Positions 22,465 through 30,441 of a stretch of 64,000 nt of DNA are shown in pieces. A model generated the notes under the pieces. The model was not told where the DNA came from. It was given only the letters and a program-made list of their open reading frames with translations, and did not search any database. Both the position numbers and the translations under genes were made by a program. The stretch comes from Paenarthrobacter sp. A20 (lineage in GTDB: Bacteria; Actinomycetota; Actinomycetes; Actinomycetales; Micrococcaceae). How positions within the stretch are numbered: the first letter of the stretch is position 1; every line of letters begins with the position of its first letter. The DNA lies in contig NZ_JALJWH010000001.1 in NCBI RefSeq assembly GCF_024168825.1, positions 1,922,001 to 1,986,000 of the forward strand, given 5' to 3'.

Positions 22465-23928
22465 TTGTCGGACGAAACGGCCATGGCCGGTACATCAGAG
22501 GAACGTATCAAGGACCGCACTGCTGGTCACCCGGAAGAGCTCCGGCAGACAGCCGCGCAACGAGCGTTCCTGCAGGAGCTGGCGGCCGGTCTCCGGGCCG
22601 ACCAAGTAGCCGGGGATGAGGAAACCCTCACCGTCTACTCCATCGACCAAGGGCCAATGCTTGAGCGGCACTTACCGCTGGCCGTCGTCTGGGCCGAATC
22701 CGTGGAGGACGTGCAGCACATCGTCCGCAGATGCGCCGCACATGGCGTGCCGATCGTCGCCAGGGGTGCTGGAACCGGCGTCTCCGGCGGGGCCCATGCC
22801 ACCGAAGGCTGCATCGTCCTGGGACTCGAGCGGATGAACCGGATCCTGGATCTGAACCCCGACGACGAAACCGCCGTCGTCGAACCCGGTGTCATCAACG
22901 CGGAGCTGAACGCTGCCGCGGCCGAACACGGCCTGATGTATGCGCCGGACCCGGCAAGCTACAAGATGTCCACCATCGGTGGCAACGTGGCCACCAACGC
23001 CGGGGGACTGCGGTGTGCCAAATACGGCGTGACACGCGATTCCGTGTTGGCGCTCGATGTCGTCATGGCGGACGGTTCGTTGATGCACACCGGCCACCAA
23101 ACGTTCAAAGGCGTGGCGGGCTACGACCTGACTGCCCTGCTGGTGGGCTCGGAAGGAACGCTGGGCATCGTGGTGGGAGTGACGGTTCGGCTGAAATACC
23201 TGCCCCGCGAAGTCCACACCATTGCGGCGTTCTACCGGGACTTCCGCAGCGCAGCCGCAGGCGTTCTGGCCGTAGGCAGGGCCCGGGTGCAGCCCGCCAT
23301 CATGGAACTCCTGGACAACGGAACACTGGTACAGCTGGACGAACTCCACGGCGGCGACCTGCAAAAGCGCGGCAAGTCCCTGCTCCTGATCCAGACCGAC
23401 GGCTTCGGTGCGGCCGCGGAAGCAGACGTCGTCCGGCAAGTGCTGGCCGATGGCGGCGCTACGGTGACCATGGAAGCCAGCGCTGAGGCCGAGATGCTGG
23501 TGGAACTCCGCCGCAACAGCCGCGGCGTCGAAGTGGACGACGAATTCAGGGTGGGTGAGGACATCGCTGTCCCGCGCTCACGGCTGGTCGACTTCGTTGC
23601 AGCGCTCGAAGCCATGGCCGCCCGTTTTCAGGTCCGGCTCAAGGTAGTGGCCCACGCCGGCGACGGCAATCTGCACCCCACCTTCTGGATGGACCGCGTG
23701 GATCCCGCAACCGATGCTGACGCATTGCAGCGCCTCAATGCTGCCCTGGACGAATCCATTCGCGTGGGCCTGGAGATGGGTGGAACGATCACTGGCGAGC
23801 ACGGCGTCGGGCAGTACAAGCTGCGTTGGTTGGGCCTGGAGCAGCCCGAGCCGGTGCGGGAGCTGCAGCGGCGGATCAAGGAGTTGTTCGATCCGCGGGG
23901 AATTCTGAATCCGGGGAAAGCCATCTAG
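22465..23928 (+). CDS. FAD-linked oxidase, GlcD/D-lactate dehydrogenase type
   Basis: A flavoprotein oxidising a 2-hydroxy acid such as glycolate or D-lactate, of the VAO/PCMH type. Visible: FAD-binding region with VPIVARGAGTGVSGGAH and the MSTIGGNVATNAGGLRCAKYGVT motif, and a C-terminal half with VVAHAGDGNLHPTF and GTITGEHGVGQYKLRWL. I choose TTG 22465, which has a GGAGG Shine-Dalgarno eight bases upstream, giving 487 residues; GTG 22396 would overlap a -10-like TAGACT. No GlcE or GlcF partner is beside it. The next gene is a transporter under different control. Confidence 0.88.
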   Translation: MSDETAMAGTSEERIKDRTAGHPEELRQTAAQRAFLQELAAGLRADQVAGDEETLTVYSIDQGPMLERHLPLAVVWAESVEDVQHIVRRCAAHGVPIVARGAGTGVSGGAHATEGCIVLGLERMNRILDLNPDDETAVVEPGVINAELNAAAAEHGLMYAPDPASYKMSTIGGNVATNAGGLRCAKYGVTRDSVLALDVVMADGSLMHTGHQTFKGVAGYDLTALLVGSEGTLGIVVGVTVRLKYLPREVHTIAAFYRDFRSAAAGVLAVGRARVQPAIMELLDNGTLVQLDELHGGDLQKRGKSLLLIQTDGFGAAAEADVVRQVLADGGATVTMEASAEAEMLVELRRNSRGVEVDDEFRVGEDIAVPRSRLVDFVAALEAMAARFQVRLKVVAHAGDGNLHPTFWMDRVDPATDADALQRLNAALDESIRVGLEMGGTITGEHGVGQYKLRWLGLEQPEPVRELQRRIKELFDPRGILNPGKAI

Positions 23929-23979
23929 CGCTGCCTTAGGGCGTCCCGCAGGGGACGATGCCAACCACTGGACCCTTCG

Positions 23980-23992
23980 CTGGTATTCCAAA
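23980..23992. promoter_or_regulatory. GntR/FCD-type operator copy A
   Basis: ctggtattccaaa is exactly the reverse complement of tttggaataccag at 33349-33361, in the intergenic region of the ABC/amidohydrolase cluster. Confidence 0.6.
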
Positions 23993-24058
23993 GGGCATCA
24001 TTTCCTTCGATTGTCACATCCAGCCTGCTTGTTTATCCGCATTTACTTTCCCTCATCT

Positions 24059-24098
24059 TCCTCATAGTCTTACTTGGTATACCAAAGATGCTATGAGG
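24059..24098. promoter_or_regulatory. Palindrome TTGGTATACCAA within an outer inverted repeat
   Basis: A perfect 12-base palindrome at 24074-24085 matches operators of the FadR/FCD GntR subfamily (TGGTATACCA type). It is flanked by an outer eight-base inverted repeat, cctcatag (24059) and ctatgagg (24091), whose right arm touches the Shine-Dalgarno of the MFS gene. A binding protein or RNA fold here could control both transcription and translation. Confidence 0.6.
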
Positions 24099-24106
24099 GG
24101 AATGAC

Positions 24107-25366
24107 GTGCGCAAGAATCGGCAGGCTGGAGCGGGACTGGGTCCGAGGCTGATGACGGGTTTGGCCCTGCTGGCGCTCGTCATGGTGTCGGTCAACCTTC
24201 GGCCGGCCATTACTACCGTTGCCGGGGTGATGAACCAGGTGCCCGGAGTGTTCGGCCTGGACCCCGCGCTGCTTCCGTTGTTGGGGACGTTGCCTGTGTT
24301 GGCTTTCGGTATCTCGGGGCCGATGGGGCCATGGTTGGCCCGCCGGCTCGGGACCGGGCGTGCCGTTGCCGTGGCCCTGTTGGTCCTGGCCGCGGCGCTG
24401 GTTGTCCGGGCTACTGTTCCGGCACTCCTGTTACCCGGAACGTTCCTCGCCGGCAGCGCGATCATGACTGCGAGCGTACTGGTTCCCCAGATCGTCAAGG
24501 CAAACCGCGGCAGCGGGTGGTGGACGGGCCTTTGCACCATGGGCTTCGGGCTCGGAGCTGCGCTCGGTGCCGGACTGGTCCAGCCACTGGAGCAGGCCTT
24601 CGGCGGCAACTTGCACTCAGCGCTTGCCGTGTGGGCGGTCCCCGCCCTGGTGGCGGCGTTCCTCATCCAGCGGTCCGGAGGGCGCCCGACGGCGGCACCC
24701 ACCTCGGCGGGCACAGCAACCATAGGTGCTGGTCCCGCCACGCCGCTCAGGAAGCAGGGGACGGCATGGGCGGTCACGGCCTTCTTCGGCCTCCAGGCCA
24801 TGCTGTACTTCGCCATCACGTCCTGGCTGGCTGTCTATCTGGTATCCCGGGGCCTGTCGCCAGCCGACGCCGCGTCCTTGCTGGCATGGTTCAGCCTTGC
24901 CGGGCTCCCAGCGAGTTTGCTGGCCCCCGTGGTGGCTGGCCGTCCCGCCGTCCTGCGGATCATGGCGCCCGGGCTTGGAATGACGGTTGCTCTCGCGCTG
25001 TTGGGTGTCCTCTCGGCACCGGCTGAGCTGCAGTTCCTCGCCGTCGGGATCCTTGGAGTTGTCCAGAGCGCAGGGTTCGGACTGGCCATGGCGCTGGTAG
25101 TGATCCGATCCGCAGGGCCGCCATCAGCCGGGAGGCTCTCGGCCATGAGCCAGGGCCTTGGATTCGCGTTGGCATCGCTCGGTCCGCTGCTCGCAGGGTT
25201 GCTGCACACCATGACCGGCGGCTGGGAAGTGACGTTCTGGGCGCTCGCTGCCGAAGCCGTGGTGTTGGCCGGTGCCGGATTCTTTGCTGTCCGCGGACCG
25301 CTTGTGAACGTGGAAGGGGCTGAAGTATCCCGGCAGGACGCGGCGAAACCCTCGCCTGTTCGGTGA
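24107..25366 (+). CDS. MFS transporter, CynX/NimT (cyanate permease-like) family
   Basis: An inner-membrane carrier of 419 residues with 12 predicted membrane segments in two halves. The N-terminal region VNLRPAITTVAGVMNQ is characteristic of the CynX/NimT branch, whose few studied members move cyanate or 2-nitroimidazole. I start at GTG 24107, with AGGGGA upstream; a frame open to 24074 begins inside the operator. Shared palindromes suggest that it belongs to the same regulon as the ABC importer and amidohydrolases at 26009-35613. Its substrate is unknown. Confidence 0.85.
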   Translation: MRKNRQAGAGLGPRLMTGLALLALVMVSVNLRPAITTVAGVMNQVPGVFGLDPALLPLLGTLPVLAFGISGPMGPWLARRLGTGRAVAVALLVLAAALVVRATVPALLLPGTFLAGSAIMTASVLVPQIVKANRGSGWWTGLCTMGFGLGAALGAGLVQPLEQAFGGNLHSALAVWAVPALVAAFLIQRSGGRPTAAPTSAGTATIGAGPATPLRKQGTAWAVTAFFGLQAMLYFAITSWLAVYLVSRGLSPADAASLLAWFSLAGLPASLLAPVVAGRPAVLRIMAPGLGMTVALALLGVLSAPAELQFLAVGILGVVQSAGFGLAMALVVIRSAGPPSAGRLSAMSQGLGFALASLGPLLAGLLHTMTGGWEVTFWALAAEAVVLAGAGFFAVRGPLVNVEGAEVSRQDAAKPSPVR

Positions 25367-25468
25367 TCCTGCCCCGGCGCGCCGGGAGAAACGAACAGAG
25401 TCGGGCCTGGCTGTGCCAGCCGCCGGCAGGCCTGTTGAGTGGCAAGCCGTCGGCGTATCCTCGGCGAT

Positions 25469-25957
25469 ATGACCAACTCACCATCAGGGGCCAATCAGCC
25501 AAGCACACCCGCCACCGAGATCCTTGAGACCAACGAGTGTTGGGAGCTCCTTAGGGGTGTCTCAGTGGGCAGGCTTGCCGTGGTGGTGGATGACCACCCA
25601 GACATCTTCCCCGTGAACTACAAAGTGGACCACGGAACCATGGTGTTCCGGACAGGCGAAGGCACCAAGCTCCATGCGGCACTCGGCGATGCTCCGGTTG
25701 CCATCGAGGCCGATGGCGTCAACGCAGAAACAGGCGTGGCGTGGAGCGTGGTGGTCAAAGGGCAGGCCTCTGCCGTTAAGTTGACCCAGGACGTGCTGGA
25801 TACCATCGGACTCCTGCTCTTTCCATGGGAGGCGGGCCAGAAGGACCAATTCATTCGGATCAATCCGGGCAGCGTGACGGGCCGCCGCTTCGCAGTCACC
25901 CCTGCGGTGACGTGGTGGACACCGCTGGATGACGCACCCACGGCACGGGGCGAGTGA
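25469..25957 (+). CDS. Pyridoxamine 5'-phosphate oxidase-family (split-barrel flavin-binding) protein
   Basis: A 162-residue protein with the split beta-barrel fold. Visible is ECWELLRGVSVGRLAVVVDDHPDIFPVNY near the start and GRRF near the end, as in actinobacterial FMN- or F420-binding reductases of the PPOX class; the exact reaction cannot be told. Start at ATG 25469. It ends before a strong bidirectional terminator. There is no clear link with its neighbours. Confidence 0.75.
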   Translation: MTNSPSGANQPSTPATEILETNECWELLRGVSVGRLAVVVDDHPDIFPVNYKVDHGTMVFRTGEGTKLHAALGDAPVAIEADGVNAETGVAWSVVVKGQASAVKLTQDVLDTIGLLLFPWEAGQKDQFIRINPGSVTGRRFAVTPAVTWWTPLDDAPTARGE

Positions 25958-25969
25958 CCCTTAACGCCA

Positions 25970-25998
25970 AAACCCGCCCTCGAAACGAGGGCGGGTTT
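25970..25998. terminator. Bidirectional terminator
   Basis: Perfect hairpin aaacccgccctcg-aaa-cgagggcgggttt between the convergent PPOX-family gene and the amidohydrolase. A run on one side and T run on the other allow function in both directions. Confidence 0.92.
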
Positions 25999-26008
25999 CC
26001 TGCGCCAG

Positions 26009-27238
26009 CTAGACGAGTTCCAACTGGTCAGCCACCACCCGGCCGGCGTGGATCACGGTGCGGTCCTTGCCACGGTCCATCACTGTGGAGGCCACTGTTT
26101 CACCGTCCACCAGGAGCAGTTCAGCAGGATCTCCAACCTCGACGCCGGGACGGTGGGCCGTGTCCTTGAGCCGGGTCGCGTTGGGGTCAAGGATGCTCGC
26201 GCCACCGATCGTGGCGATGGCCAGGGAGTGCTCGATCAACTCGTCCTTGCGGAAACCATGGGTGAAGGCGAGTTGCCACGTCCGGTCCAGCATGTCGGTG
26301 TTGCCGTACGGAGACCAGTAGTCGCGCTGGCCGTCCTCGCCCAGGCCAAGCCGGACTCCGGCCTCCGTGAGCAGCGGGATGGGCAACTGGCCAGCAGCGG
26401 AGGGAGCAACCGAAGCCAGGGAGACATCCAGCTCCGCGAAGGCATCAATCAGCCTGCGGGTAGTCGCTTCGTTGACGCTGCCCAATTGGTAGGCGTGGGA
26501 CATGGTTACTTTGCCCTGCATGCCCAGGGCGCGGGTGCGTTCCAGTACCAGGTCCGTGCTGAAGACTCCCAGTTCACCGGGTTCGTGGAGGTGGATATCG
26601 ATAGGGACCTGGTATTTCTCGGCCAGGCCGAACACGATGTCCAGGTGTTTCGCCGGGTCCCTGTCCAAGGTGCAGGGATCAATGCCACCCATGACGTTGG
26701 CACCGGCCTTCAGCGCCTCTTCCATCAGCTCAACAGTGCCCTCCTCCAGCAACAAACCGGCCTGGGGGAAGGCGATGATATCCACCGAAGCCTGGCCGGC
26801 GAACTTCTCCTTGGCGGCAGCAACGGCGTCGAAACGCTCCAGCCTGCAGTCCACATCCACCTGCGCATAGGAACGCACACGGGTGGTGCCCCGCGCGATC
26901 ATCCGTCCCAACGTGTCGTTCACCCGCTCCTGCAGCGGGACCTCGGCGTTGCGCCAGTTTTGACGGTCGTTCATCATCATGGTCCATACGCCTGGACCAC
27001 CTGTGTGTTCACGGAAGGGTAAGCCGATGCGGGTGGAATCCAGGTGCACGTGGACGTCCGAGAAGGACGGCAACAGCAGGCGTCCGCGCCCCTCCACGAC
27101 AGTGACGCCAGCCGGAACGGCGCGGGCCGGATCATGGGGCTCGACGCCGGTGATCTTGCCGCCTGTTTCGCCCGCCACAAGGGAGACGTCGCTGAGCGCT
27201 TGCCCCCACGGGCGGACGGCGCGGATCAGGGTGTTCAA
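26009..27238 (-). CDS. Amidohydrolase, cytosine deaminase/AtzC-like
   Basis: A cytosolic metal-dependent hydrolase of 409 residues in the CodA/AtzC branch, whose members deaminate or dealkylate cytosine, ammelide or similar ring amides. Metal and substrate residues are present: DVHVHLD at about 60-66, GGIDPCTLDRD, IHLHEPGELG, SHAYQLG, and GEDGQRDYWSPYGN. A small N-terminal sandwich region (SLVAGETGGKITGVEP) precedes the barrel. It is the last gene of the ABC importer operon, 37 bases after the oppF-like gene, so the imported compound is probably its substrate or a precursor of it. The exact substrate is not predictable. Confidence 0.85.
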   Translation of the reverse strand: MNTLIRAVRPWGQALSDVSLVAGETGGKITGVEPHDPARAVPAGVTVVEGRGRLLLPSFSDVHVHLDSTRIGLPFREHTGGPGVWTMMMNDRQNWRNAEVPLQERVNDTLGRMIARGTTRVRSYAQVDVDCRLERFDAVAAAKEKFAGQASVDIIAFPQAGLLLEEGTVELMEEALKAGANVMGGIDPCTLDRDPAKHLDIVFGLAEKYQVPIDIHLHEPGELGVFSTDLVLERTRALGMQGKVTMSHAYQLGSVNEATTRRLIDAFAELDVSLASVAPSAAGQLPIPLLTEAGVRLGLGEDGQRDYWSPYGNTDMLDRTWQLAFTHGFRKDELIEHSLAIATIGGASILDPNATRLKDTAHRPGVEVGDPAELLLVDGETVASTVMDRGKDRTVIHAGRVVADQLELV

Positions 27239-27275
27239 TGTTTGCTCCTTTTGGTAGTGAATCTATTGCCTGCGT

Positions 27276-28298
27276 CTATTGCACGCCAGCCAGGACCGAT
27301 GCCGCCATACCTGCGTGGTGGCAGGCGGGGGCTGCAGGCGCGGCCGGTGTGGGAATCTGGTCGATGCAGCGTTGACGTTGTTCTTCCGGAAGCGTGCCGA
27401 TCAAGGGGCAACGGGTCCGGAAGACGCAGCCGCTGGGCGGATTGGCCGGAGACGGCAGGTCGCCGCGGAGCCGGATCTTTACCTGTTCGCGGGCCGCCCG
27501 GGGATCCGGCAGCGGCACTGCCGAGAGCAGCGCCTTGGTGTAGGGGTGCAGCGGGTTCTGGAAGAGCTCGTCACGGGGCCCCTGTTCCACGATCTTGCCC
27601 AGGTACATCACAGCAACTTCGTGGGAAATGTGCCGGACCACGGAGAGGTCGTGCGCAATGAAGATGTAGGAAACGCCGGTGTCGCGCTGGATCTGCTGCA
27701 GCAGGTTCACCACCTGGGCCTGAACGGAGACGTCCAGGGCGGACACTGGTTCGTCGCACACAATCACCGAAGGGTTCAGGGAAATGGCGCGGGCAATACC
27801 CACGCGTTGACGTTGGCCGCCGGAGAACTCATGCGGGAAACGGTTGTAGTGCTCCGGCTTCAACCCCACCTGGTCCAGGAGTTCCTTCACCCGGTTCTTG
27901 AGCCCACCCGGCGGGTTGATCTTCTGCGCCACCATGGGAGCCGCGATGGCCGTGCCCACGGTTTGGCGGGGATTCAGCGAGGCAAAGGGATCCTGGAAGA
28001 TCATCTGGACCTTACGCCGGAAGTTGTACAGATCCCTGCCACGCAGCTGGCTGATGTCGACGCCGTCGATCACAATCCGCCCACCCGTCGGGTCCATGAG
28101 GCGCGCCACCATGCGTCCGGTGGTCGACTTACCGCATCCGGACTCGCCCACGAGCCCCAATGTCTGGCCTCGGGCAAGACTGAACGACACGCCGTCGACC
28201 GCTTTGACCGATCTCTTGGCGGCCCCCGGAAGGAGGCCGCCCTTCAGCGGGAAATGCTTTTGCAGGTTCTCCACCTGGAGAATTGGCTGATTGTCCAT
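27276..28298 (-). CDS. ABC importer ATPase, OppF/DppF type
   Basis: One of two ATPases powering the dipeptide/nickel-type importer. Walker A GESGCGKST, signature FSGGQRQRVGIAR, Walker B VIVCDEPVSALDVS, and the C-terminal oligopeptide-ATPase extension with the CVFRTRCPL iron-sulfur-type cysteine region. I use ATG 28298 (MDNQPILQVENLQKHFP), with AGGACC upstream, giving 340 residues; the frame stays open further upstream, but into the preceding gene. It is eight bases after the OppD-like gene. Confidence 0.93.
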   Translation of the reverse strand: MDNQPILQVENLQKHFPLKGGLLPGAAKRSVKAVDGVSFSLARGQTLGLVGESGCGKSTTGRMVARLMDPTGGRIVIDGVDISQLRGRDLYNFRRKVQMIFQDPFASLNPRQTVGTAIAAPMVAQKINPPGGLKNRVKELLDQVGLKPEHYNRFPHEFSGGQRQRVGIARAISLNPSVIVCDEPVSALDVSVQAQVVNLLQQIQRDTGVSYIFIAHDLSVVRHISHEVAVMYLGKIVEQGPRDELFQNPLHPYTKALLSAVPLPDPRAAREQVKIRLRGDLPSPANPPSGCVFRTRCPLIGTLPEEQRQRCIDQIPTPAAPAAPACHHAGMAASVLAGVQ

Positions 28299-28306
28299 GG
28301 CGGGTC

Positions 28307-29362
28307 CTAACGCGAATTCCGGATGGTGATGATCTGCGGGCCACTCAAATGGCAGCGCTTTCCGTGCCCGTCCTCGACCTTCAGTTCGGGCCGTTGGCTG
28401 GCACAGACGCCGTCGCCGGCGAGTTCGGCGTAGTGGCACCGTGCGCTGAAGATGCAGCCCTTGGGCAGGTCAAGGAGCGACGGCGGCTGGCCGGGTATGG
28501 GGTTCAGCTGGCTTGAGGAGCTGTTGAGCGTGGGCATCGAGTTGAGCAGGCCGAGGGTGTAGGGGTGCTGGGTGTCGTAGAAGATTTCGTCCACCGGCCC
28601 GGACTCGACGCACTGGCCGCCGTACATGACCAGCACGTTGTCGCAGACCTCGGCGACTACACCGAGATCATGCGTGATGAGGATGAGCGCAGAGTTGCTT
28701 TCCTCCTGGAGCTCGGACATAAGGTCCAGGATCTGGGCCTGGACCGTGACGTCCAGGGCGGTGGTGGGCTCGTCGGCGATCAGGAGCTCGGGCTCGCAAA
28801 TCAGCGCCATCGCGATCATGGCACGCTGGCGCATTCCCCCTGAGAAATGGTGCGGGTACTCGTCGTAGCGCTGCTCGGGGCTGGGGATACCCACCCTTCC
28901 CAGCATGTCGACGGCGGCCGCCCGGGCCTGCTTCTTGCTCGCCTTGTTGTGGACCAGGTAGGCCTCGGCAATCTGGTGCCCCACGGTGTAGAAGGGGTGC
29001 AGGGCGGAGAGCGGATCCTGGAAGATCATGCCGATGTTGCGGCCGCGGAGTTGGCGCATGGCCGACTCGGGCAGCGTGACCAGGTCCTTGCCCTGGAACA
29101 TCGCCTGGCCGCTGACCTGCGCTGATGTGCCTTTGAGCAGGCCCATGAGTGCCTGGCTGGTGACGGACTTACCGGAGCCGGATTCGCCCACGATGCCCAG
29201 GGTCTGGCCACGTTCCAGGGCGAAGTCCATGCCGTTCACTGCGGAGACAACGCCGTCGTCCGTCGGGAATTTCACGGTGAGGTCGCGGACCTCGAGGAAG
29301 GGGGCGGTGGCGGTTGAAGCCGGGGCGCCCGCCGCTGCCGCGGTGGTACGTAACTGGGTCAT
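28307..29362 (-). CDS. ABC importer ATPase, OppD/DppD type
   Basis: Second ATPase of the pair, 351 residues. Walker A GESGSGKSV, signature FSGGMRQRAMIAM, Walker B LLIADEPTTALDVT, and the C-terminal CIFSARCHYAE cluster typical of the Opp/Dpp ATPases. The ATG at 29362 overlaps the TGA of the permease gene (ATGA), so translation is coupled. A longer open frame (to 29776) runs into the permease in another phase and was not used. Confidence 0.93.
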   Translation of the reverse strand: MTQLRTTAAAAGAPASTATAPFLEVRDLTVKFPTDDGVVSAVNGMDFALERGQTLGIVGESGSGKSVTSQALMGLLKGTSAQVSGQAMFQGKDLVTLPESAMRQLRGRNIGMIFQDPLSALHPFYTVGHQIAEAYLVHNKASKKQARAAAVDMLGRVGIPSPEQRYDEYPHHFSGGMRQRAMIAMALICEPELLIADEPTTALDVTVQAQILDLMSELQEESNSALILITHDLGVVAEVCDNVLVMYGGQCVESGPVDEIFYDTQHPYTLGLLNSMPTLNSSSSQLNPIPGQPPSLLDLPKGCIFSARCHYAELAGDGVCASQRPELKVEDGHGKRCHLSGPQIITIRNSR

Positions 29363-30360
29363 TGGAGCCTCACTCGGGGATCGATGGCGGCATAGGCGAG
29401 GTCCACCACAACGTTGGCGACGATGACGAAGAACGCGGCCAGCATGGTGATGGCCATGGTGACAGGGAGGTCGCCGGAGATGGCGGCGTGCACTGCGGTG
29501 AATCCCAGGCCGGGGACGGAGAAGATCTGTTCGGTGAGGACCGCGCCGCCCAGAAGGAGGCCGATGTCCATGCCGAGCATCGTGACCACGGGGGTGATGC
29601 CCGCCCGTACGCCGTGCTTGAACGTCACAGTCCGTGGTGCCAGGCCCTTGGCGCGGGCTGTCCGGATGAAGTCTTCGCCGAATGTCTCGATCATGTTGGT
29701 GCGCGTCACCCGGATGTAGGAAGCACTGAAGAGGACGGCCAGTGCGATCCACGGCAGCAGGTAGTTGGCTACCCATGCTCCCGGTCCTTGCGGGCCAAAG
29801 GGGCTGTTGATCTCGTTGGTAGTAAAAGGCAAAAGGTGCAGCTGGTTGACGAACAGGAGCAGCAGGAAGAGGCCCGTGACCGGGATGGGCAGCGAAACAC
29901 CCACGGAGGCGGCGCCGACAATGAACTTATCGACAGGGGAGCCCTTGCGCAGGGCGGCCATGAGGCCGAGCCCGACGCCGGTGATGGTCCACAGCACCAG
30001 CGCGCCGATGGCCATGGAGAACGTGTAAGGGAGTGAGCGGCCGATGATGTCCGCTACGTTCTCATTGGTTTGGAAGGACTTGCCCAGGCACGGCCATTCG
30101 CAGAGGGTCTGGGCTCCCGGGGCACCGATCATCCGGGAGGAGAAGAGCCCGCGGATGTAGTCGAAGTACTGGACCAAGAACGGCTGGTCCATGCCCAGGG
30201 CCACGCGGGCCTCAGCGACGCGTTCGGGCGTGCATTCCTGTCCGCAGGCGGCCGCGGCTGGATCGGAGGGGCCAAGCTGGAAGAGGGTGAAGGTGATGAA
30301 ACTGACCGCTGCTAGAAGCAATACCAGCGATCCGGTCCGGCGAAGAATGAAAGTCATCAT
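29359..30360 (-). CDS. ABC importer permease, OppB/DppB type
   Basis: Membrane permease of 333 residues with about six segments. It starts with MMTFILRRTGSLVLLLAAVSFITFTLFQLGP, typical of DppB, and carries the inner-membrane loop motif EDFIRTARAKGL. The stretch AAAACGQECTPERVAEAR between the first segments is longer than in E. coli DppB and has paired cysteines, as in actinobacterial members. It lies between the binding protein and the ATPases, which differs from the usual A-B-C-D-F order. Confidence 0.93.
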   Translation of the reverse strand: MMTFILRRTGSLVLLLAAVSFITFTLFQLGPSDPAAAACGQECTPERVAEARVALGMDQPFLVQYFDYIRGLFSSRMIGAPGAQTLCEWPCLGKSFQTNENVADIIGRSLPYTFSMAIGALVLWTITGVGLGLMAALRKGSPVDKFIVGAASVGVSLPIPVTGLFLLLLFVNQLHLLPFTTNEINSPFGPQGPGAWVANYLLPWIALAVLFSASYIRVTRTNMIETFGEDFIRTARAKGLAPRTVTFKHGVRAGITPVVTMLGMDIGLLLGGAVLTEQIFSVPGLGFTAVHAAISGDLPVTMAITMLAAFFVIVANVVVDLAYAAIDPRVRLQ

Positions 30361-30441
30361 TGTGGTGGTTGCGGGCCGCCCGCTGATGCAGGCGGCCCGC
30401 TTCTCCTTCTGGACTATGCCCGATTAATTTTCGAAGCCCGG

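Noticed and set aside
24107..25366. Naming the MFS gene as a cyanate transporter
   Set aside because: No cyanase gene is near it and the family is broad; only the family level is supported.
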